From Persicaria tinctoria (lineage: Eukaryota > Streptophyta > Magnoliopsida > Caryophyllales > Polygonaceae), in contig JBANSL010000002.1 of the NCBI GenBank assembly GCA_037127255.1, forward strand, positions 3,826,001-3,890,000: a DNA stretch of 64,000 nt. The letters are read 5' to 3'. The translations under genes and the position numbers were made by a program. The notes below the pieces were generated by a model. The model ran no database searches. It saw only the letters and a list, made by a program, of their open reading frames with translations, and was not told the DNA's origin. Every line of letters begins with the position of its first letter. Within the stretch, counting starts at the first letter, position 1. Below, one piece after another: positions 36,660 to 47,264 of the stretch.

Positions 36660-37770
36660 TACACCCCTTATTAAAAAATTGTCAAATAACCCTATTAAAT
36701 ATAGGTTGGTTGCAACTAACCACCCATACCATTTTCTTATTAAACCTCACTTAATTTAATATGAAAAGACAATTATACCCCTCTTCTTTAATGTTTAATT
36801 TTTTGTAAAAAGACATTTATACTTCTCTCTGTTGCTTGATTTACCAGGTATTACAATTAGACCGGTCAAATGAATTATTCGGGTCGGGTTTGGATCGGGT
36901 CACTTCGGGTCCCAAGTAAAACAGGTTCCGGGTATATCCAGGTTGTCTCGAACCCGGGTTTGACCGAGTTTCAGGTCAATTTCGGATTTGTCAATTTTTT
37001 CTTTTTTAAATTAAAAAAAATCATGATTTGATAATTTTGGATAATTTTAAAATTCTAAAATTAAAGACGTTGTTCATAAATTCCAGTGCTTGTAATTATA
37101 TACTATATATGATCTAAAATATTTATTTTTATTATTGAAATTTTATATATTGAAATTGAAATTTTATATATTATTACATCTTATTAAAAACATTTGATTG
37201 TTTATTATTACATGTAAATTTTAATAAAAGGTAATAATATATAAAATATTAAATTTTTAAATATTTTTTTAAAAAATAATTTCATGTAATTAGTAATAAG
37301 AATAGAATTATTTTAATATTTTTTAGAACTTTTATCTTCTTAAAAAAATGTGTTGAAAAATAAAAAAATCAAATACTATCGATCGGACGGAGTATTACAC
37401 AATACAAATAAATGTAAAAATTGATTTGAAAATGATAGATCAAGTGATTGTAATTATAAAATGTAATAAATTGGAATCTCCATAAAAAAAATAATCATAT
37501 ATAATTATAAATCAACCGGGTCAACCAGGTAAATACGGTCAAAATTACCGGGTCAATCGGATCACCTGGTCGAAACCCAGATTACTCAGAAAATTTCCGG
37601 ATTTTCGGGTATAATTGTCTTTTCATATTAAATTAAGTGAGGTTTAACAAGAAAATGGATATGGGTGGTTAGTTGCAAACAACCTATATTTAATGGATGG
37701 TTATTTGACAATTTTTGAATAAGGGGTGGTTATTTGCAAACAAAAATGAATAGTGGGTGGTTTTATGCAT
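36660..37770. mobile_element. Terminal-inverted-repeat element, left end truncated
   Basis: 36660-36785 is the inverse of 37612-37735 (shared text AAATTGTCAAATAACC, TAACCACCCATA, TTAAACCTCACTTAATTTAA). The right arm runs on to GGTTTTATGCATTTTCGCC (about 37768). The matching outer ~60 bp of the left arm is absent because the LINE-derived retroposon abuts it. The centre (36860-37600) is a GGGTC-rich element related to 31922-32282. Confidence 0.6.
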
Positions 37771-38620
37771 TTTCGCCTAAAATTTAATGTTTAAACTTGA
37801 ATATATTTAAATTATATTTATGGTAGGGATTAAAATTCTATTAATATTTAAATTAAAAACAAAATACTTTGAGCCTGATTTTTTTTTTTAAATATCTACA
37901 TAACTATTTTTCCTTTTTAGGAGCGTAGATGTTTACAAATAAAATAAAATGAGACATTAATTATTAATATAAAAAATATTAAACAATACTAATGATTTAT
38001 AAACTTATTTTAATTTTAACTAAAAAAGTAGTCTATAAAATATTTTTTTAAAATTTATAATCATTTTCAAGAATAAAATAGGAAAAATTTTTCATATAAA
38101 CGTCAAGTTTCATATTTTTTTTATAAATTAATTAAATATATTTAAGTTTTTAATTTAAATATAAAGGTTAAATATTATAATTTCATATATATTCAACGAA
38201 ATTCTAATAGAAACAGATGACGAGTGATGATTCATTAATGGCTTTGTCTTATGATGTAGGATTGCTGACACGTTTGTTTTATTTTCGCATTTTCATTTTT
38301 CTCATTTGCTTCTGTTATTTCTTTTTTGTCATTTGCTTCTGTTTTTGGTTTGGTTGTACATGATGGTTAATCAATCTACCGACTTGTCCGGTCTCTCGAT
38401 TTCTCTAAGCTTGTCTAGAGAATCGAATTCTTGTCTTGCTTCACAAAAAAATATTTAACGGATAATTTTAATTTAAATTCATATTTAATGGATGGTAACA
38501 CACCAGATGAAGTGTATACTGAATGGATGGTTTTCTGTAAATTTCGATCTTTCAATTGTATACCCGATACAGGAAAAAAAATCCGATACTATTTTTTTTT
38601 TTTGGTAGTGAAAAAATCCC
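37770..38620. other. AT-rich intergenic with a LINE 3' tail
   Basis: 38355-38450 is the fourth LINE/SINE 3' tail. Its hairpin is TCGATTTCTCTA / TAGAGAATCGA before ATTCTTGTCTTGCTTCA and an A run. The rest is AT-rich with nothing I can name. Confidence 0.45.
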
Positions 38621-38635
38621 ATACTATATAAACTC
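38621..38635 (+). promoter_or_regulatory. TATA box candidate for the Di19 gene
   Basis: ACTATATAAACTC is a good TATA element. It would give a leader of about 370 nt before the ATG at 39025. A later start site inside the CT-rich 38770-38900 stretch is equally possible. Confidence 0.35.
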
Positions 38636-39024
38636 AAAGTGGTTGGATCCCATATAGTCTATATAGATACATGTTCAACAAGATTACATCACATGTCTAT
38701 TTATAGTTTATACCCAACACACCTATCGAGGCCGTACAGAAAGAGTTTTGGGATATTTTCACCTGTGGTCGAACTGCTGTGCTCCCTCTCTCATCTCCTA
38801 CGTCCATCCATCCCCGCCATTCGCCACCCTCTGCATCTCTGTAGCCCTAGTCATTGTCAGCTTCATCACCCTCTCTCATCCTCCACTCCATCTCCCAATC
38901 TGCCCAGTTTCAATTTCTTCTCCAGTTATCTCAATTATCACGGGCTTTGAATCCCCAAAATTAGCAACATTTCTTCAAACCCTAGGTCCGATCATCGACT
39001 TGGCCGCCCCTCCGTACATTACAA

Positions 39025-41916
39025 ATGGATTCCGATTCATGGAGCGCGCGCCTTTCTTCCCTCTCCAGGCGCCACCAATCGTCCCTGCAGTCTCGATCAG
39101 GTAAACCCCTGTGGCCCTGTGAATGTCTAAAGACTAAATTTTTATGCTTTTCTCGTTTTCGGTGGACTTGATTTTTCCGGTTTACTTGTTCGTGTGAAGA
39201 TTTGTTCCTGGGGTTTGAGGAAATTGATGGCGATGATGATATAAGGGAGGAGTATCCGTGCCCGTTTTGCTCCGAGTATTACGATATCGTTGGGTTGTGC
39301 TGTCATATTGATGATGAACACCCTTCAGAGGCCAAAAATGGGGTAATTGCTAAAGCTTTGTTCTTTCAGTTGTGGTTCTATCATACCGAGTCTCGGTGTA
39401 TGAAGTGTTGCGAGTTTTATCCTACTCAGTTTCGAATTGGTACTTTTGTTTGTGAAACATTGGATTGGGGAATCTTATTGATGCCCTCCAGTATTGGCGG
39501 CATTACCAAATGAATTCATGCTATTCAATTGCTTGCGGTAGTTGGGGGAAAAATAACTCGGTTTTTTGAACACTTTGGATGGATGATTGGGTGTAGGGGA
39601 AGATAAGGGGGGAGAGAAAGAAATACAGTATATGTGAAGGATAGGGCAAGAGAAAGTGATGTGTAAGTGATTAATTAATGTAACTTATTTGAAGATTGGC
39701 TGGCTGTAATCTTAACTTGAATGTGTTAATTGTCCCATAAGTCTGTACAAATAAATTCATTCTTGGAGGAAAATTTATGCTATGTTTTGGGGTGGGGAAT
39801 GGGGATAGGCGGATTTTGGCAAGGGTTCTTGGTATGATTCACTTTTAATTAGGATTTTGACTAGCATGCCCTTTAATCTCAATTGTTGAACCACCAAGGA
39901 AACATGATTTTTCCATTTATGAGTCAATCATGAGTGCTTCGAGAGCAATATATGTTACATTTCATTCAGTGAAAAGAAAAGATTATCTGTACATTATTTG
40001 TAAAATTTCGGCTAAGAAGAAAAATTGATCTTACCATATATGCCCCTTTTACTAAGCAGTTTCATGGAAAATCTTTGTCCTTGTTGATCTGCAGGTATGT
40101 CCAGTATGTGCAATTAAAGTGGGGGGCCACATGGTTGCACATATCACTCTTCAACATGGAAATATCTTTAAGATATCCTTTCCTATATAAATTATTAACC
40201 TTCATGCATTTTACATCTACAAATAGATGGATATGGATAACACTAATATGTTGAACCATGGGAACACATTTACCACCGATCTTCTTTTTCTTTTTAACAT
40301 TTCACTTTATTTTCTTCAAGATTCCCCGTGGTTTTTTTCCGTGATGCATATTGTCTTTGATTACCTGTGCTTGGACAACAGTACTAATTTTACTGAAGAA
40401 ATCTGATTTGTCATGTTTAGCAAATTTGGAAGTTCTATTAATCATTTAATCCACTCTATACTACAGGTGGTAAGAAAGAGGAAATTTTATTTCATGATGA
40501 TCTGTCTTTTATTTGGATTTCCTTGACCAATGTTTTACATGCAGCGCAAGAGGAAATCTTATAAGGGTGGTTCGCATTCCACACTTTCTTTGTTGAGGAA
40601 GGAGCTTCGAGAAGGGAATTTGCAGTCCCTTTTTGGAGGTTCTTCCTTTCTAGTATCTTCGAACAATGCAGCCCCTGATCCGTTGTCATCTTTTATATTG
40701 CCGATGTGTGATGAGCTTGTGAAGTCTGAATGCCATTCTTCTGCTGATACAACCTTTCCAAGCAAAGGAAAAGATGAGAACACATTAAAAAGGTATGCAT
40801 TTTCCCTTTTTATTCAATACTGATGTTTGGTGATGTTGTATCTGTTTTTGATGCATACATAAGCAGAATATGCTTGTTCTCATTCTTGAAAGGATACAAG
40901 TTTGAAATTAACAAATCATTTTGAGTCGAACATTTGATTTTATTGTATGATAGGCACTTTAGCTCTATCATAGGTATCTGGATACAGTAGTAGAGGTTTT
41001 GAGATGGTTTTCTTAGGCTTGACAGAGTTAGTTGGGCAATGTGCTTTTCAAGGTTTGTGGCTTGGCTGTGAAGGAGACAGAAAGGTGTGCATTTCCAAAT
41101 TTTTAACTGAAAGACCTTACCTTTGGAATTGAACTGATGGCTGTGTTTTAATAAAAAATGGATCCTGACACTGTAGTTCAGCACCTTTTTGTTTTTCCCT
41201 TGTTGGAAGCAAGAGTTTAATACTTCCTTCCGGGCCTTACTGGGACATAAATTGAGAGAATATACAGTAGTTAGTCGGAACTACTCTTTGAAGAGAGGGT
41301 CCTCTGCTAGGAATGTTCCCAAGTCTTGGTCACAACCAAATTCATAATCAAGATGAGAATCAGATCATTTTAGGTATGCCATGTTTGGTGGAAAATGGTG
41401 ATTGGTGCTTGAGAAGAAAGCCACATGTTTATGTTACTTGAAAGGAACAGTATTCATTGTCTTTCTGTTTTGTTTATTTTTGACATTCGCTTCCAAGGAA
41501 TGTTCCATGATCCTTTTTTATTTGCTTTATTTTTCTGTTACTTGTTTCCAAATCCTCCCTTTAATTAAAGGAGATGAACTGAAATGAAACTGGGCTATAT
41601 TTATATTGGGACTAGTTGATTGATGAGTTCTGAACTTCTGATCTTATGATGTTTGATCTGTTATAAGATCCGACTCTGGACCCTCTGTGCCTTGTTGTTT
41701 TATTGTATATAAATCAAGGGCAATGAAAACTCCGATTTCATTAACCTTGTTAGATTCACTAAACTTGGTACTGTACTTGTTATTTGTTAATGTTGGATTG
41801 TTGACAGGAACGTGCAATCACCTCCTTTATCAATCAAGGATCAAAGGGAGAGGGCAAGGAGGTCCGGATTCATCCATGAACTGTTGTTGTCTACTTTGTT
41901 TGACAACAAATTATGA
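39025..41916 (+). CDS. Di19-family drought-responsive zinc-finger protein
   Basis: There are five exons, 39025-39100, 39200-39342, 40095-40172, 40539-40792 and 41808-41916, giving 219 residues. The protein begins MDSDSWSARLSSLSRRHQSS. It has the paired Cys2-His2-like fingers of Di19 proteins: YPCPFCSEYYDIVGLCCHIDDEH, then VCPVCAIKVGGHMVAHITLQH. It goes on to MQRKRKSYKGG (nuclear-localisation-like), STLSLLRKELREGNLQSLFGG and the C-terminal RERARRSGFIHELLLSTLFD. Di19 proteins are nuclear and linked to drought, salt and light responses; several are CDPK targets. Intron 3 is not GT-AG. It runs from ATATCCTTT (40173) to a TTTTAC end (40538) with the branch motif TTCCTTGAC at 40519-40527, a U12-type AT-AC intron. 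The AG six bases later would also keep frame, dropping Met-Gln. Confidence 0.92.
40173..40538 (+). other. U12-type AT-AC intron in Di19
   Basis: The 5' site is AAG followed by ATATCCTTT, a full match to the U12 consensus. The branch site TTCCTTGAC matches TTCCTTRAC exactly, with its A at 40526. The AC at 40537-40538 is 12 nt downstream, inside the normal 10-15 nt window. Joining gives IFK-MQRKRKS, as in other Di19 proteins. There is no usable GT donor after AAG. Confidence 0.85.
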
Positions 41917-42500
41917 AGGGGATGGGATGACATTTTCTGGGCATGACCAAGAGAGCCGCCAGGGATCTTGTGACTGTTTGTCTGTTGTTTGTAGTGAAAA
42001 TGCAAATATGTTTTCAAAGAAAACAAAAAGAGAAACAATTCTGTTAGGAATAAATGTACAATCTTAATCATGTATGTGTGGGAGATTGTAATCTGTAGGA
42101 AAACAGATTTATATTTATGTTCTTTTTCCCATCAAAATTTTATAAATTCAAGAGGATATCAAGGCTAGAGAAGAACCAAACCCTAAAAACAGGAAGCATT
42201 TTAAATTTTGTAACCTAAATAATGGATTGAACATTTCCCTTTGCATTCATTTGTTTCTTGATTTTCCACCATAAGAATCGCTCCTACAAGACTACAAACA
42301 AAAGAGAGGATGTGGTCTTTCTAACCATAGTACCATACAGTTGGGCAATTCACAAAAATGTTCCCCTAACTCCTAAAATCAATAAATTCTAAAACCCAAC
42401 TTTTGCAATGCTTCCAAATCCTCCATCATCCCCATCATAACATCCCTTGCAAGGTGATCAAACACAGGCTTGGCAGCAACCCTTCTTTAGATTTACATGT

Positions 42501-42580
42501 GGACGAGCCAGCAGCACGTTATGGAGACAGATTTTCATGTGGACGAGCCAGCAGCACGTTATGGAGACAGATTTTCATGA
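42501..42580. repeat. 40-bp tandem duplication in the RING-PHD 3' region
   Basis: Two identical 40-bp units start with GGACGAGCCAGCAGCACGTT. They lie just past the probable ancestral stop codon of the minus-strand RING-PHD gene, in its 3' UTR. Confidence 0.85.
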
Positions 42581-42874
42581 ATCTAAACCATTCTCTTCAA
42601 GTGCGCGAGCCCATCTACAGCCAAAATTGTGCCCAGCAGAGGTCTATCACTTGCTTTATGCGTCTTGTCCTGCACAAGCCAGATGGGAAAGGATTAGCGA
42701 GCTCAACAGACGAGATTACAGTTATCTGATATGGAGTGAGTTGAAGAAGTGTAAAGGAACTAATATACTCATTGGCATGTCCTAGCATCACTCAGTGCTG
42801 CATGAAAATCTAGAGAGAAATGCACTTACCAAAATCCATGTCCTGTACAGATTTATAAGTTGGCTCTTCAATAA

Positions 42875-44982
42875 TCATTGCAGTTGTCTTGCAGCAGTTT
42901 GGTCTACATCAGCGTTGTATAGAGGAGACATACTAGTCCCAGACCCTAAGTTCAGTCTGTTTGTGCAAGGTTGTAACCATTCACACCCTGGCACGCTATT
43001 AAGCCCCAAGTTCATGCCACCAACTTGACCTAATTGCATGCAGCCGTAGGATGTGCCATCAGAAGCAGAAGGAACCTGAAATACCTGCCCCCTTGTAGGG
43101 TTTTGCCTTCCAGGGAAATATTCCGTATTTGTTGGAAAGCCGAATGGGTTCTCTTGCAACCTGTCCATGTATGGAGCATGGTATAATGTTCCTACATCAG
43201 TTGTGCCGGGGGTTGATGATCGTACGGCTCGATTTCCCCAAGAGCCCATGTGGCCTAACGGCCCTAACCTATTGCTGGACATAAAATACTGTAGCCGGTG
43301 TACCATGCGCCTTCCGGACAGTGTTGATACACCCGCACGGGCCGCACTAGATACAGGAGGTGGTGCTTGAAGGCCTCCACTGATTGGTGGTCTTGATGAT
43401 ACTAGGAATTCATTCACTGGAGTCATTGGGGTCTCGGGTATGGTAATGTTGAGGTCTATCTCAGCCATATTCTCAAATGCGGATGGTTCATTTGATGCAC
43501 TATTATTTGTTCTTTGAGCAGGTATGTGATCCTGTACATGTGAAGATGCAAAACCAAGAGCAGAAGGCCTGCAACCTTCACAGTACCAATTGCCTTCAGG
43601 CACCTCCCGTCCAAGACCAACGCAGTATGTATGGGCAGGTGAATCACACACATCACATAGTAACATCAGGGCATCATCTCCACTTTCATGGCATTCCGTA
43701 CAAAACACAGTTTCATATGGATCAAGATAATCCCTAAGTTCCTCTTCAGAAGGCTGATAGACCTGCAATAATTTAAAAGGTAAAGAGTTCATAACCTAGG
43801 ATGAGGGGAGGAAATGCATAATGAACAACTTCTCTTCTTTATGAATGCTAAATTTATGCAAACTGAAAAATATACCTGATCACGCTCAGGAACATGTATG
43901 ACTACATCCCTAAGATCAACCCTGGTAGCATTTCTTGCAGGTTTACTGATTGTCAAAAATCTTTGTTTGCACAGAGGACAGCGAGATTCTACTTTTGACC
44001 ACTCTATAATGCAAGCAAAACAGAAGAAATGGTTGCAACAATTTAATGTCCCACGGACTGTGTTTTTGCCTTCTTCTGTCAAGCATATACCACAGACCTG
44101 CTTTGTGACACCACCCTTCATTTCTTCCACCTTCTCTTTCCCCTTTCTTCTAGGAAGGTTCCTCAGCTGATTACAAACTGCATCTTCTTGGTCTGTCTTT
44201 GAACTTCTCAAGTCTGGAGCCGATCTCCTGCAAAATTCAGTAGCTTCTCTCACCTGTTCTCGCTCTTCTTCAGAGATGGTAAACTCGTGCTCAGTTGATT
44301 CAGAGCCAACAAACTCTGAATCAGAGGATGGAATTGCCTTCTTTCCACGCATGGGCATTCTCCTGCGTTTACCTCTTGATGACAGAACCTTGGTCTTGGA
44401 CTTTCTACTCTTAATACTCCCTTTTCTTTTCTTTTTTTGAGGCTTTTTACGAAGTTTTCCACCTGTTTTCCTTTTTTGGCTCCTCATGAAACCCTTTTTC
44501 TTCAAAGAGTATCTGCTATTTTTCTTGTTTTTCCCCTTTGAAGATGGCAGTTCTTCTTCCTCGTCCAAAAAATCCAAGTCATCTGGATTGAATTCATCAT
44601 CATCAGTGCTATCATCACTTTCGTAGTCATCCTCTTCGTCATCATCACCACCGTCTTCTTGATAGTCCTCATCATCATCATCATCATCTTCGTATCTTTT
44701 TCTCTTTTTCGAACTTTTCTTAATCCCTTTTTTCGTTTGCCCCAGGGATCCTTTTTGAGACTCCTTGCTTACTATCTCCTCCTCGTCGTCATCATTTACG
44801 AAACTACCTAAACTTTCTTCATCTGAAGCATCTCCAACCAGCAATTCCAGTTCATCAGACTGATCATCAAGTTCATCTTCTTCTAGCATATAGTCCTCAT
44901 CCGAATCCTCAGATTTCACATTTCTTTTCCCCATATGTCCTTTACTATTGTTCTTAGAGCCATCCCTCTCTCCCCTCCCCAT
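42875..44982 (-). CDS. RING + PHD finger protein (PHRF1-like)
   Basis: Coding exons 44982-43876 and 43762-42875 give 664 residues. The N-terminal ~200 residues are very acidic (long Asp/Glu runs from GAT/GAA repeats), followed by Lys/Arg-rich clusters. A C3HC4 RING (VCGICLTEEG...CCNHFFCFACIIEW...CPLCKQRF) sits at about residues 295-340, then a PHD finger (FCTECHESGDDALMLLCDVC...YCVGLG...GNWYCEGC) at about 388-435. RING plus PHD suggests a chromatin-bound E3 ubiquitin ligase; the target is unknown. Start choice: the ATG lies six bases after a TTACAG acceptor, so a 5'-UTR intron probably reaches an exon near 46302. A TGA at 42877-42875 ends the frame. The same frame continues as LLKSQLINLYRTWIL to a phase-0 GTAAGT donor at 42829, then 42669-42583 (DKTHKASDRPLLGTILAVDG...stop). 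That looks like the conserved C-terminus of the family. Confidence 0.85.
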
Positions 44983-44999
44983 CTGTTGCTGTAACAAAC

Positions 45000-46400
45000 A
45001 ACAAAAGACTAGGAAACTGTAAGATGGTGCTATTTATGCCCACAACCTCAAGATCACATGCAGTGACTAAAATAGATATAAGAGCAATTCTAAATCTCTC
45101 AAAACCAAGCAAATCAAAGCCATTAACTAACACATGTAAAAAAATAGCAATGAATATGTGCTATATTTTATAAAATAAATAATACGTAGTATTAATAAAA
45201 AAAAAACAGCATTGAGGCCAATACAGTCAGGAATACAGAACTCAGAACTCGAACCTAACACAACAGATCAGACCTCAACACTACACTAAGAATAAGACCT
45301 CAAAGGTAGCTCAACCATGCTATGATTTGCCAGAAAACTATGAAGAATCATTCCAAGTGAAGAGAACTAATTGTTACCCTCAGTTTTCAGCATTTGGTCA
45401 AGCAATTTTTTGAAACCAAATAATTAAATGAACCAAATCAAGCAAGATTTTAACTTGGCATTGATACAGAATATCAATAATAGACTGGTAAGGAAAATAC
45501 AAATCAATGCAGATAAATCATGAAACCAAGTGAAGAAAAAAACATATGAATCTTATAATTTCAATAGATCATATACCCTAATCATCTCTGCTCACCTAAT
45601 GGTCTTGCCAAGAAGGAAAGCAAATGTGATTTGATGAAAATAAGAGTACCGCACGCAATATATCGCATACTCTGGCCAAAGAAATAAAAAGCCCTAAATC
45701 ATTTTGTTGCAGTTGCTTCCTCTCATAGATTAGCTCATTCAGAAGCAAGAGGAATTCAGATTCCTCAATTATCCAAAATTGTAAGTAAAGCCCCAACAAA
45801 TACAGAGTCAAATCTAAAGCTCCAAACACAACCTAGCCCAATCTGATCTCAAATCTAATCTATGAAAAGGAGGATAACACATCAGAAGAAGAAGGTTAGG
45901 GCAAGAGCATGTTAATTCTGCATGATGAAAATCACACCGTCCTCATCACTAATCAAGCACAAAGAAATGATCACTCTAAAAACTGAAATAAAATTCAAGC
46001 ACCTTTAAAAAAGAATCAGCTCGATTTGCCATGCGTAGGATTAAAAAATTCACCAATTAAACCATAATCAACTAACGCTCTCCATCAAACTAGAATAAAA
46101 AAGGCAAAATCAACCCCATCGCAAACAGAAATGACGGATTCAACCAGAAACACACAAAACTGAAACGACAAAAAAAAAAAAAAAAGGAAAACAAAATCAC
46201 AACGGACAAGTTCAATTTCGACACAAAAATGCATGCTCTGCCAGCGGAAACAGATGGAAATCGTTCGAGCTTTACACGGAGAGGGCAAAGGCGGATTCGG
46301 TACCTGAGATGAGAGCAGATCGAAAGGAAGGAACCACCGGAAAAATATTTCTGGGGGCCGAAAGGCTAATTGATAATCAATCTATAGTGGGCAGCTTTTA
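45000..46400 (-). other. 5'-UTR intron and promoter of the RING-PHD gene
   Basis: On the minus strand, CTCATCTCAG followed by GTACCG at 46302 is a plausible donor. The acceptor is TGTTACAG at 44989. The 1.3 kb between is AT-rich with no gene. The first exon would lie at about 46302-46390. Confidence 0.45.
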
Positions 46401-47260
46401 ATTTTTAATTTCCTTTTTGTTTTCATAATTAATATGAGTGCGTTGTTGGCCGTCCGATCTGAAGTGACCTAAGCATCGCCGTTGGATCTAGCACCAGTAC
46501 GCGTGTGTTGTAAGATTACTTTTATGCCCTTACGGTTTTTTATTACCCGCGGTTCTGACTTTGTGAAATTGGTTACATAAAGTGATAAAGATACTCAAAT
46601 GGGGCAAGTTAGCAAGCAGCAGCCATTTTAATATTAGCAAAATTCAAATTTTCAGAAATTGTTTTACTCATGTGGATTTTTTTTTTACTTTTTTAAAAAG
46701 ATTATTTATGTTTTTTTTATATGATTTTATGTAATTTAAAAATATCATTTTTTTTAATGAGATCAAAGCCAACCGTCTAGACGCTACTTCCCCGGTCGAA
46801 AATAAACGATGTTTGACTTTTGTACGCATAATTTTAAGAGTTAAAAACTATATCAAATCTTATTTATTTTAATTATTTATTCAGAGTTTAATACGTACTT
46901 ATTAGTCAAACATTAAAAAAGAGAGAGGGAAAGATTAAGGTAAATGATACTATAAACTATACAAAATACTGATTTTTATATATAAAATTTTATTGTAATA
47001 AGTACAAAATTATTAATAAAACGTTACTCTAGTCCTTTTGTTGAGCAAGGAATATCCATTTACTATTTGACACATTTTTTAATATCTAAAAACTATATAA
47101 AAGTATTATTTTTTATTATTTTTAATACAATTTCATGTTTAATATTAATAATTATGAAATTGCATAAAAATATAATAATAAAATGATTATTGAAAATTCT
47201 CTTAAAAATAGGGATCAAAGGTAAGAGCGATCAAATAGTAACACTTAAACCGTATAGAAC
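46400..47260. other. Intergenic between the RING-PHD and PPR genes
   Basis: AT-rich, with Stowaway-like half-ends at about 46790 and 47030 (TTTACTATTTGACACATTTTT and an inverse near 47225). No gene is seen. Confidence 0.4.
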
Positions 47261-47264
47261 TCCC

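Noticed and set aside
44502..44687. Met-rich minus-strand frame
   Set aside because: It is a frame-shifted reading of the GAT/GAA repeats that encode the acidic N-terminus of the RING-PHD protein.
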